Assembly (NCBI RefSeq): GCF_009727055.1 | Contig: NC_052349.1 | Span: 36,989,982 to 37,053,981 of the forward strand | Length of the DNA: 64,000 bases | From: Benincasa hispida | Taxonomy: Eukaryota > Streptophyta > Magnoliopsida > Cucurbitales > Cucurbitaceae | Direction: 5' to 3' | Shown: positions 9,754 through 20,254 of the stretch, piece after piece | Layout: every line of letters starts with the position of its first letter | Position numbering within the stretch: position 1 is the first letter of the stretch | The notes under the pieces: generated by a model | The model's input: only the letters and a program-made list of their open reading frames with translations | What the model was told of the DNA's origin: nothing | Databases searched by the model: none | Made by a program: the position numbers and the translations under genes

Positions 9754-11097
9754 GCTTCTGCAATTCTATTGAAGAGAATATATTGGATATAGGAAGACTT
9801 AATACTTGTATATATTCGAGACAGGAGAATTGTATACTGATCTGAGAGAGAGACTGGTATAAGCACTTGATCAGAGTAGATCTAGGAAGAATTAAGAGAC
9901 AAGGTCGAGAGGTGAGTCTCCGGGCAAAGAATCCTTTCAATCCCCGACGTTCAAGCTCTATACGAAGGTCACTTCTACCAGACGAGCAAGCCTGGGAGGA
10001 AAGCTCTTCTCTTCATCCATTCCACATGTTGGCAAGCAAAATCTCCATCCAGATCTGTGTCAAGAAATTAACACTCTTCTGTATTTGTTTCTATCTCGTT
10101 TTCATCATTTGTACATCTTCTTTACTCTATCATTCACACCATGTGTCAGACGCTTAATCTTAGTATTAATTGTTATGATCATTTCCATTATCATCTCTCT
10201 GTCTATTTCCATTCATCCATGATTCACTTTCTCCATGATGTTTTCTTAATTCCCTAGGTAATTAATAAGAATTAAGCAAGTAAATTAATCTGTGTTAAAG
10301 AAATAATTATGTTTAGCTAAAGCATGCTAGACGACATTTTCACTTGTGAGAGCAGAAGTGAAGATGACATTCTGCCTATCGAGAGAGGGTTGGAAGAATG
10401 CATTAACTAAAGTGAGAAGTACTCCCAGAGATGGAAGCAACCTTGCATTCATCTCGTTCATCCCTGTTTCACCATAGAGATATATGCCAAGGGAAAGCAG
10501 AACCTTAGTTACATCTTTAACACAGTTAACAAACTTGCGATGTTTTTACTAATTATTCTTTCTATTTCTGATTCATACATAAAGACTGTTATCGCATACC
10601 ACGATCGTTTGTATAACCTCACAGTTAGTCTCAAACTCAGTATCATGTATCTTGTATCATGTTAGTTTAGGATTTACCTTTTAACGCACTTTTACTTTTA
10701 TCGCACTATTATTTTATCTATGCAATTTATGTTTATTGTAATTTAATATCCTGTACAAACACACAATCTTTATTAATTGTAAAAATCGGTCGCATGTATC
10801 ACAAAAGTAACACATTAACGAAAACAATCCCTGTGTTCGACCTCGGATTATTCTGAGAAACTTGCGTTGGAATTATACTTGGTTTCAGTGCAAGGAAACT
10901 TGTGACAACGAATTTACTCCATAGCATAGTACAAGCATATAGTTAACAACGCATATTTAGAAGCAGTATCGCATAAAATGTGCATGAGCAATAACATAGC
11001 ATAAGAGAAAATTTAGAGTTACAAGTTTATGGCAATATGAGCTTATAGTACATTATCATGCAGTCACAGTACACGTTCATTTCCAAGTTGTTAGGTT

Positions 11098-11117
11098 TAT
11101 GGCCCCATTGCTGGGGA
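11098..11117 (+). other. Degenerate Athila primer-binding site
   Basis: TGGCCCCATTGCTGGGGA follows the LTR by a few bases. It matches the TGGCGCCGTTGCCGGGGA primer site typical of Athila-type elements, with the differences mostly C-to-T or G-to-A at CG positions. Confidence 0.6.
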
Positions 11118-11309
11118 TTGGTAACGGTTAGTGTTAAGTACGTTTGTGATATTTTGCAGGACAGATCTCTTTGTACTGGCTGTTTATCGTGGATAGCAGT
11201 GTGACGGTTTATGAGTATTGGAGTGATCCAGAAATTCTAAGCTGAGCCAGAGGTCAGGTGTATTTTTCGCGCAAGAGCACGTCAGAACCGAGTTAGGCAG
11301 AGAAGAAAC

Positions 11310-12980
11310 ATGGCAGATAATAGTGAGGCACCCGAAGTGAATCAAGGGAAAAATTGGTCAGCGTAAGACCCTGTATTTCTTGCGGTTGACCACAACATCC
11401 ATATGAGGGAATATGCGACACTGGATTTTTATAACTTCTCATCCCGAATTTCAAGACCCATAGTTGAGGAGAATGCAAGCTTTGAGATGAGGCCGATTAT
11501 GATGCAAATGATCCAAAATGTGGGGCAATTTGGAGGTTTACAAGGAGAAAACTCGCATGCTCATTTGACGAGCTTCGTAGACATGTGCAGCGCATTCTCC
11601 ATACCTGGTGCGACTCAAGAAGGACTTCGATTACATCTCTTCCCGTATACACTGCGGAATGAAGCAAAGAGGTGGGCTCAGTTGTTAGAGCCAGATGAGA
11701 TTAACGCATGGGATCAGTTGGTTGAAAGGTTCATGAACAGATTCTTCCCTCCAGCCGCCAACGCAAGAAGACGGAGGGATGTGTTGAATTTCGAATAGAA
11801 GGGTTATGAAATTTTGAGCACCGCTTGGGTGCGATTCAGACAATTAGTGAAGAGCTGTCCACATATCAAGATTCCCGATTGCATTCTGATGGAGACTTTT
11901 TACAATGGCCTGTATCAACCAACGCAAGCAGTTGCTGATGCCTCTGAAGCAGGAGGATTAATGGACAGGTCGTATATTGAAGCAAAGAGAATCCTAGATC
12001 GCTTTTCACGAAATTCAGATGAATGGTTAGATACCGGGTTTAAGGAAGGAGGTTTAGAGCAAGAAAGAGCAGAAGGTGCCGGTGTACCAACTGATTCAAT
12101 GAGAACCCTGGTAGACCACATGACCACAATGACCTCGCTCCTACAGACTATGGCTAATCAGCAAAGACATCTCTCTCTAGGATCAGTGCACATCAATGCG
12201 TTAACACACGCAGCCGCAATGAATTGTGTTCAATGTGGAGAGGGACATTCAGTGGAAGTCTGCCCTTGGAATCAATAACCCGTATACTCTGTCTATAATG
12301 AACCGTTCGGCAGCACCTACAGCCCTGGTTGGCGAAATCACTCAACTTTCAGTTGGGACGGAAATCCCAACCAGGGGAGCCAAAATGATCATCAGAACAG
12401 TTATCAGGGGAATCGAGGCAACCCTCCAGTCTTCATTAATCAGGATCACAGCTCAGGTAATTTTCAAAGTATACAACTCTATGATCAATCGTACTTTTCT
12501 GACACCTCTTGCAGTACCTCGTCTCTGGAAATGTTGTTGAAACATTATATCGAGAAGAGCGAGCCAATTAGACAATCGCAAGCTTCCTTTCTTAGAGGGC
12601 TGGAAGAGCAGGTTGAACAGCTTACGATTGAACTTAAGAATGAAACGACTGGTACGCTGCCCAGCAATTCGGGAGCATCGGGGTCACGAGGTAAAGAGCA
12701 ATGTCAAGCATTGACATTGAGAAGTGGTAAAACAACAGCCCTTATGCCACCTGTACCAGATTCAATAACAAGACTAGTAGATTTAACAACCAACGATGAC
12801 CAATCAACCATTAATGACAGAATCACTAGTTCAGAAGTAAGTACATCTACAAGAGATGAATTTCAGCAAGACTTGAATTCAAAATCAACGCAACCTCCAG
12901 TTACTAAAACACAGCAAGCACAGGACCTCAATGAGCAGCCAGTTGAACAGGAATTATGGCGGGATCCACCAACTTTCCCG
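11310..12980 (+). pseudogene. gag: Athila element 1 gag
   Basis: The capsid/nucleocapsid precursor would package element RNA. The likely start is ATG at 11310 (MADNSEAPEV). The frame then has stops at 11364, 11796 and 12276 but needs no shift through to 13883. Visible parts are the retrotransposon gag core (11403-12000; LRLHLFPYTLRNEAKRWAQL), then a CX2CX3HX4C zinc finger CVQCGEGHSVEVC near 12229-12267, then an Asn/Gln-rich stretch (GWRNHSTFSW, NQGSQND) and a segment ending EQVEQLTIELK. Three stops make it non-coding today, but the frame is otherwise well kept, so decay is moderate. Confidence 0.85.
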
Positions 12981-14270
12981 TCCAGGCTGAAGAAAAAAGA
13001 TGATAGTAAGCAATTTCAGAGGTTCCTGGATATCCTCCGACAAATATACATCAATATTCCCTTAATAGAAGCTCTGGAACAGATGTTGAGCTATGTGAAA
13101 TTCCTCAAGGATATACTTGTTAACAAAAGGAAGATCAGGGAAAATGAAACAGTTGCATTAACATATGAGTGCACTACGTTATTTCAAAACAAAATCCCCA
13201 CCAAAATGAAAGATCCCGGGAGTTTCACATTACCCTGCTCAATAGGGGGAAAGAAGGTCGGAAATGCACTGTGTGATTTGGGAGCGAGTATAAACCTAAT
13301 GCCCTTGTCGATCTTCAAGAAGCTAAATATCGGCAACGCAAGACCAACTACAATTACATTGCAGTTAGTTGACAGATCGATAACCCATCCTGAGGGCAAG
13401 ATAGAGGATGTACTCGTGCAAGTAGATAAGTTTATCTTCCCTTCTGACTTTATCATATTAGATTATGAAGCTGACAGAGAGGTGCCTATCATCTTGGGTC
13501 GCCCATTTCTTGCAACAGGGCGAACACTGATCGATGTACAGAAAAGAGAATTTACCATCAAGGTAGACGATCAGCAAATGAAGTTCAACGTTCTCAACGC
13601 GTTGAAATACTTGAGTGATATGGAGAATTGTCAATATGTTGAGGAATTGCAGGAAGAACCTTGGCACGAGCCCTTAGAAGAGTTGGAAGAAGAAGATTTT
13701 GGAACACTCAAGTTATCTGAACGAACATCGCAACGAACTAAGCCATCGTTAGAAGAACCACCCGTGTTAGAGTTGAAACCGTTGCCTAAGCACCTCAAAT
13801 ATGCTTACTTAGAAGGTAATAACACGTTACCAGTTATTATATCTGCCTCGTTGAGTAAAGAAAAAGAGGATGCACTCATCTAGGTCCTAAAAAACAACGC
13901 AAAGGCTTTAGGATGGACATTGGAAGATATTCGAGTAATCAGTCCCTCGTATTGCCTGCATAAGAGTCGCTTGGAAGAAGGAAGAACAGGATCGATAGAA
14001 AGGAAATGTTGCTTGAACCCTGCCATGAGGGAGGTTGTGAAGAAATAAATAGTGAAGTGGCTGGATGTAGGTGTCATTTACCCTATATCAGATAGCAGCT
14101 AGGTGAGCCCAGTGCAATGCGTTCCGAAGAAAGGGGGAATGACAGTCGTCACCAACAGAAGGAATGAGTTAATTCCCACAAGGACAACTACGGGGTGGAG
14201 AATCTGTATGGATTATCACAAATTAAATTTTGCCACTAAAAAGGACCACTTTCCACCCTCGTTTATTATT
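12981..14270 (+). pseudogene. pol: Athila element 1 protease and reverse transcriptase N-terminus
   Basis: The same frame continues into an aspartic protease: CSIGGKKVGNALCDLGASIN, with the active Asp codon at about 13275, then DFIILDYEADREVPIILGRP. A stop TAG at 13881-13883 follows, probably from a Gln codon. Reverse transcriptase fingers come next (LNPAMREVVKK, IYPISDSS, VSPVQCVPKKGG, WRICMDYHKLN) with stops at 14046 and 14100; the second replaces a Trp conserved in element 2. The frame is lost near 14265-14273 by a one-base deletion before DRLAGNEFFYFLDGY. It would process the polyprotein and copy RNA to DNA if intact. Confidence 0.85.
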
Positions 14271-15300
14271 AGATGATAGACCGACTTGCTGGGAATGAAT
14301 TCTTCTATTTTCTTGACGGCTACTCAGGGTACAACCAAATTGCAATTGCGCCGGAGGATCAACTCACGTGCCCATTTGGCACTTTTGCATTCCATCGCAT
14401 GCTATTTGGACTCTGCAATGCACCAGGTACTTTCCAACGATGTATGATGGCGATATTTTCAGATTACTTGGAGGAGTCAGTCGAGGTATTTATGGATGAT
14501 TTTTCAGTGTTCGGCAATACTTATGACTCTTGTTTATCTAATCTTGAGAAAGTCTTGAAGAGATGTGTGGAAACTAATCTTGTTATGAACTGGGATAAAT
14601 GCCACTTTATGGTTGAAGAGGGAATTATGCTAGGTCACAAAATATCAAAGGTAGGATTGGAAATTGATCAGGCAAAAATTGATGCAATTTCCAAGCTACC
14701 ACCACCAGTAAATGTGAAAACGCTTAGGAGTTTTCTGGGACATACGGGGTTTTATCGAAGATTTATTCGTAAATTTTCTCAGATCGCAAGGCCCCTAAGT
14801 GCGCTCCTTGAGGCTGATCGTGAATATGATTTTGATGATGTGTGCACTGAAGCATTCCACACACTGAAGAATGCGCTCATCACCACACCCATACTGATTG
14901 CGTCGGATTGGACGTAACCATTTGCGTTGATGTATGATGCCAGCGGATATGCAGTGGGCGTAGTTTTGAGTCAGCACAAGGACAAAGTATTGCATCCTAT
15001 CTATTATGCTAGCAAAACGTTGAATGATGTGCAGGAGAATTATACAACCATGGAAAAAGAAATGGTCGTAGTGGTATTCACACTGGAGAAATTTCGACAG
15101 TACCTAATCGGAACAAATGTTGTGGTGTATACTGATCATTCTGCGATCAAATATCTTATGACAAAGAAGGATACGAAACCGAGACTGATATGGTGGGTAT
15201 TACTCCTGCAAGAGTTTGGCCTAGAAATTAAGGACCGGAAGGGCACCGAGAACCAAGTCGCTGATCATCTGTCAAGATTGGAAAATTACGAGGTTCAGGA
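14271..15300 (+). pseudogene. pol: Athila element 1 reverse transcriptase and RNase H
   Basis: The palm motif FMDDFS is intact at 14489-14506. The block TFQRCMMAIFSDYLE upstream is typical of Athila. A single stop TAA at 14915-14917 interrupts the frame, which resumes as [13 protein letters not shown], the RNase H start with its first Asp. [11 protein letters not shown] supplies the Glu and [10 protein letters not shown] the next Asp (codon 15134-15136). The domain ends [17 protein letters not shown]. Catalytic residues of both enzymes are kept, so inactivation comes from the stop and the flanking frameshifts rather than from motif loss. Confidence 0.9.
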
Positions 15301-16638
15301 GAAAGAAAAAGACATTGAAGAAATATTCCTTGATGAGCTGCTAATGTCGGTAGGCATTAATGTTCCCTGGTATGCGGACATAGTGAACTTCATCGTTTGC
15401 GGCCAAGTACCAGAAGATTATACTTACCAGCAGAAGAAGAAGCTGAGACATGACGTCAAGTTTTATTTATGGGACGACCTCTTTCTGTATCGGCTTGGAC
15501 CTAATCACATTTTGCGTCGATGCATTCCTGAGCATGAAGTCAAGCACATTCTGGAGCTTTGTCATGAGTCCTATTATAAAGGACATTTTGGGGGGCAACA
15601 GACTGTCCCAAAAGTCGTATAGAGTGGCTATTTCTGGCCAACACTATTCAAGGACGCCCATGCCCATGCTATGCAGTGCGATAGATGCCAGAGAATGGGG
15701 AACATGTCTAGAAGAAATGAAATGCCTTTGACGTCAATCTTGGAGATTGAATTATTTGATGTATGGGGAATCGACTTTATGGGCCCATTTTCGCTGTCAG
15801 AAGGTCATCAATACATCCTGGTCGCAGTTGATTACGTATCGAAGTGGGTTGAGGCCATCGCATGTGCTAAGAACGATGTGGCCACGGTGGCAAAATTTCT
15901 TAAGAAGAATATCTTTGCCCGATATAGGACACACTGGGCCTTAATTAGCGATGAAGGCTCACATTTCATCAATTGCATAATCACCTACCTACTGATTAAA
16001 TGTAACGTCAGCCATAGAGTTGCAACTGCTTATCACCCACAAACAATGGGCAGGCAGAGATTTCTAACAGAGAGATCAAAACTATCTTGGAGAAGGTAGT
16101 TAGTACCTCCAGGAAATATTGGTCACCCAAGCTCGATGAAGTGCTGTGGGCATATAGGACTGCCTTTAAAACTCCAATCGACATGTCCCCATATGCCCTG
16201 GTCTTTAGAAAAGCTTGTCATTTGCCTCTCGAGTTGAAACACAAGGCGATGTGGACATGCAAGAAGCTGAACTTTTATCTAGCAAGTGCGGGGAAAGTCC
16301 GGAAGATGCAACTAAACCAGCTGGCCGAGTGGCGAATGAACGCCTATGAAAATGCCAAGCTCTATAAGGAGAAAACCAAGAAATGGCATGCTGACCGCAT
16401 AAACAACCAGACATTCGTCGAAGGTCAACAGGTATCACTACTTCATGCACGTTTGCGATTGTTTCTAGGGAAGTTGAAGTCCCACTAGTCTGGGCCATTC
16501 CGCATCAAGATCATCTTTCCCCATGGTGCAGTGGAACTAACAACTGAAGACGGGAGCAACGCATTTAAAGTCAATGGTCAACGAATTAAGCCCTACCTTG
16601 GGGGTGATATGGATCGATGCATGGAGACATTGACTTAG
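15301..16638 (+). pseudogene. pol: Athila element 1 integrase
   Basis: The N-terminal zinc finger is visible as H-X-H around HILELCH and C-X2-C in MQCDRCQ, split by a stop at 15620-15622 where element 2 has Gln. The catalytic core shows FDVWGIDFMGPF and ISDEGSHF; the Glu lies in [10 protein letters not shown], which is out of frame because one A is missing in CAAACAATGGG near 16046. The second frame runs from about 16047 to a stop at 16486-16488, which replaces a conserved Trp, and then to the natural end ...METLT at 16638. It would insert element DNA into the genome. It is inactive now. Confidence 0.88.
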
Positions 16639-16979
16639 GCAAGTAGGATTAATCGCTTGCGGGGGTGCTATTTTGGTAACTCTGAAAAACTCTTAAAATC
16701 AGCATCTCTTTATCTATGTTTATTTGCTTTCTTTACAGCTTTCATTTACTGCTTTCTAAATTGCGTTATTTACTGCTTATTAGAATTAGCCTTTAATGCT
16801 TTATGTATTTCCATTTCAAGTTTAATTTCTTTAATTTGTATGCATTAGGAGCGCTGTTCTTAAAATTTATGTGAATGACTGAATAAAACGATGAACACCG
16901 CAAAGTCTTCCAGACTTGCGTTATTAATGAATTCAAAAGGAAAAATAAAAATTGATATGCAACGCGATGATGGGTGCAT

Positions 16980-17215
16980 TTCATGATAACAGATACACTA
17001 TGCGTCCCTCATACCCAAATGCATTGCGTTGAGGGGTGTGTTGTGCTCGTATGTATTGTTAGCCCGTCCTTAGCGAAAATGCATTATGTTGAAGTAGTGT
17101 TGTGCTGGTAGAAATACCGTGCGCCCGTCCTCCAGAAATGCGTTAAGTTAAGGGGTGTGTTGTGGTGATACATGCGTTGTTGCCCGTCCTCAGCAGAAAT
17201 GTATTTGCGTTAATG
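16980..17215 (+). repeat. Degenerate tandem repeat of about 60 bp
   Basis: About four units alternate GCCCGTCCT, AATGCRTT and GAGGGGTGTGTTGTG blocks with a spacing near 60 bp. They are specific to this element's 3' region. Confidence 0.65.
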
Positions 17216-17688
17216 GAAGCGTGGTGTTAATTTTTAATCGTGCACTCGTCTGAATAAAAAAAAAAAAGATAATCTCATTCATTATTTTTCTATGTATAGA
17301 AGCTAATTTGTTGATTCTTTGTACATGCTAAAACTTTTGTATTGCGTTATTTGTATTTCTTTGTATACTTAGTTAATTTTTAATACAAATAAGTAACAAT
17401 TCTTTCAAGTACGTAATAGCCTCTTCTCTATCATCCTTTGTCATTATTTGCGATATTCTTGATCTTTTACTTTGCGTTATTCATTGCGCTGCCATAATGA
17501 GTTATATGCATACACTTAGTAGCATTTCCCACACTTTGTATTTTCTGACTAACATTTAGTTAATTCGTAGCTATAATACTATTTTACCTATTATTCTTCA
17601 AAATTCTGCTCAAACCTTATTTTCGAAATTTTGTCTAAGTATTTATCTATTCTATCCAAACAACGCAATGAGAACCTTGCACATCTCT

Positions 17689-17701
17689 AAATTTGGGGGT
17701 G
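17689..17701 (+). other. Extra polypurine-like tract
   Basis: AAATTTGGGGGTG is identical to the tract at 18407-18419 but lies about 0.7 kb before the 3' LTR and is followed by GGGAAGG rather than an LTR start. Element 2 also has extra copies. Confidence 0.5.
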
Positions 17702-17860
17702 GGGAAGGTCTGAGCAGATGAGATCAAATGATGCGGTCATTAAGAAAATGCGTTCATTTCCATTTAAAAAAAAAATTGTTTTCATACAAACTCCAATGTC
17801 AGTGCAAGGGAAATCCCAAAACAATCCCAACCTGATAAGAGTTAGTTGTGAAAGGAACCT

Positions 17861-17913
17861 GCTCATAGTTGGATGTTCGCATGACACCCGTGGTAGCAAG
17901 CCAAAACGAAGGT
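17861..17913 (+). repeat. Conserved 3' motif, copy 1 (element 1)
   Basis: It contains ATAGTTGGATGTTCGCATGA, then ACACCCGTGG and GCAAGCCAAAACGAAGG. Near-identical sequence lies at 18049-18098 and, on the minus strand of element 2, at 58914-58965 and 59047-59100. Confidence 0.75.
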
Positions 17914-18048
17914 GAGTTTCCAAGAACAACGCAATATGAAAAGAAAAAAATTTGAGAAGAAGAAAAAAATATAAAAGACAACTCCTCTGACCAGCAAAAG
18001 TTATACTTAGCTGAAATTCAAGAGTTAAAGTTAAGATTGGCACACAGT

Positions 18049-18098
18049 CGTAGTTGGATGTTCGCATGACACATGTGGAAACAAGCCAAAACGAAGAG
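18049..18098 (+). repeat. Conserved 3' motif, copy 2 (element 1)
   Basis: It has GTAGTTGGATGTTCGCATGA, then ACATGTGG and ACAAGCCAAAACGAAG. It lies about 185 bp after copy 1 and is preceded by GATTGGCACA, which also precedes the second motif of element 2 in similar form. Confidence 0.75.
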
Positions 18099-18406
18099 GG
18101 TAACCATGATCAACAGTCTCTAAATGATGCAAAGTTTGACCACCGCACCCAGACGCATCAAGTTGTTTTGACAAGAAGAGCTAAACATTCTTTTTAAAAA
18201 CTAGAAAAGCATTTTTTAGTAGAAATTTGTTATATAGATGAATAAAGTAGGGCTTTGTTATGAATTATCAAGGATAGAAAGAAATTGCGATGTTAAGTAA
18301 TGTGCCTAGGTGGAGCATTCGGAGCAACCAATCGACACAAAATTTAGGATAAGAATTGAGCAATAGTGCCTTAGTAGAAGATATGCTTGAGGACAAGCAT
18401 ATATCT

Positions 18407-18419
18407 AAATTTGGGGGTG
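18407..18419 (+). other. Polypurine tract of Athila element 1
   Basis: AAATTTGGGGGTG lies directly before the TGATAACTTG start of LTR2, as needed for plus-strand DNA priming. Confidence 0.75.
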
Positions 18420-20254
18420 TGATAACTTGTAGAAATACAAGTTATTTATACTACTTTATTTGGATATTGCGGCCAAAAGAAAGGAAAGTTGCGTCAATTG
18501 TAGAGAGATTAGCTAAGAAATGCAAGAATTATAAATTATCGCCAATACACCCACTGACACCATTGCGATGGTAGAAAAGAATATTTCAAGTCTGTTTTGC
18601 AGGAAATCAAGTCACCGCATGCGTTCATGGCTGAAGAGAAAAAGAACAATCATTCAGAAATGAATAGACGATCAACGCAATGACGGCGCATGCGACAATC
18701 AATTGAGAGCTAAGCGATTAACGCAACGTCAACTGCATGCGGTAATAAAAAAAAACAACACCGCATGCGGGCACACGATCGAAGATGCAAAAGAGCAACA
18801 CAATTGCAGAGGATCCTGACACATGTACAACTAACTGTTGTGCATTTCTGACAGGATTGATCACGTAACAGAAGAAATATTTACTCCACCATTTCTGGAA
18901 TTGCCATAACAATAAAGTGGTTCCACACTGCAGAGAGTCAAAGCTGAGCCTATAAATAGCCTCTGAAATTCTATTGGAAAATATACTAGATATGGGCATA
19001 TTTTGATATTTGTATATTGAGAGAGAGACTAGTCTGAAGAGCCTGATCGGAGAAGATCCAGGAATATTTAAGAGACAAGGCCGAGAGGTGAGTCTCAAGG
19101 TAAATCCTTTCAATCCCCACCATTGAAGCTCTGTACCAAGGTCACTTCTACTGGACGAGCAAGCCTGAGAGGGAAGCTCTTCTCTACATTCACTCCATTC
19201 GTCGGCAAGCACATCCACCATCCAGATCTGTGTCACGACGTTGGCTCTTTTCTGTATTTGTTTCTATCTCTTTATCATCAATTGTATTCATCTTCTTAGT
19301 CTATCATTCACACCATGTATCAAACGCTAAATATTAGTATTAAATGTCATGATCATTTTCATCTCCATCTTTCTGTCTATTTCCGTTCCTCTATTAATTG
19401 CTTTCTCCATGATGTTTTCTTAATCCCTTGGTAATTACCATGAATCTAACAAGTAAATTAATCTGTGCTAAAGAAATGAATATGTTTAGCTAAAGCATGC
19501 TAGATGGCATCTTCATCTGCGAGAGCAGAAGTGAAGATGCCATTCCTCCTGTCGAGAGAAGTTTGGAAGAATGCGTTAACTAAAGCGAGAAGTACTTCCA
19601 GAGATGAAAGTAACCTTGCGTTCATTACGTTCATCCTTGTTTCACCACAGAGATGTGGGAACATGACCGATCACTGAGAGGTGTACGCCAAGAGAAAGCA
19701 GAATCGTAGTTATGTCTTTAACGCAATTAATAACTTGCGATGTTTATACTAGTTATCTTTTCTATTTCTATTTCATACATAAAGATTTTGCCACCACATA
19801 ACACGACCCTTTTTATAATCTTCACAGTCAGTCTCAAACTTAATATCATATATCAGTATCCTGTATCTTATATCATAATAGCTTAGGTTTACTTTTATCA
19901 CACTTTATTTTATTACCACAACTTTACTTTACCGCAATATTTTACTTTACCACAATTTTAAATACTTGTACACACACACTCTTTTTGTTAATTGAAAAAC
20001 CCCTGGTCGCATATATCACAAACGTAACGCATTAACTACACAATCCCTGTGTTCGACCTCAGATCACTCCGAGAAACTTGCGGTGGAATTATACTTGGTT
20101 TCAAAGCAAGGCAACTTGGGACAACGTATAGCATACTACAAACATTTCATTAATAACGCATACATCTAGAAGTAGTATCATATATCATAAACTTGCGTTA
20201 TAATCATCCATGCGTTGTGTGACATAAGATAAAGATCAAAATCTATGCTTGTCA
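18420..20254 (+). repeat. Athila element 1, LTR2
   Basis: It starts TGATAACTTGTAGAAATACA after the polypurine tract. TATA box at 18951-18958. It diverges from LTR1 more strongly than LTR3 does: for example it lacks the CGAGACAGGAGAA segment after the TATA box that both others keep. Its 3' end is degraded: the last 150 bp barely match, and it runs into LTR3 at about 20254 with CTTGTCA. Confidence 0.8.

Larger units (their letters stand above)
9202..11093 (+). repeat. Athila element 1, LTR1 (5' LTR)
   Basis: It starts TGATAACTTG and ends CAAGTTGTTA, an imperfect inverted pair with a C-to-T change at the terminal CA. Length is about 1.89 kb. TATA box at 9746-9753. It has a deletion of about 35 bp near 10480 relative to LTR2 and LTR3, which carry a GGGAAC...GACC segment there. 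Confidence 0.85.
16639..18419 (+). other. Athila element 1, 3' non-coding region
   Basis: No coding frame of note is present, and there is no trace of an env-like gene. It holds a tandem repeat (16980-17215), an extra polypurine-like tract (17689-17701), two copies of a conserved motif (17861-17913 and 18049-18098) and the final polypurine tract. The corresponding minus-strand region of element 2 (58569-60005) shares the motif and the tracts. Confidence 0.7.

Noticed and set aside
9533..9940. Antisense open frame of about 135 codons in Athila LTR1, with counterparts in LTR3 (20567-20980) and LTR2 (18718-19236)
   Set aside because: It looks conserved, but residue changes between LTR1 and LTR3 are about what unconstrained drift would give, and LTR2 leaves and re-enters the frame by indels. 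It overlaps the promoter and has no known domain.
16639..18419. Env-like gene in the Athila 3' region
   Set aside because: No frame above about 126 codons, no signal peptide or membrane-protein pattern on the element strand; the region is repeat and motif sequence.
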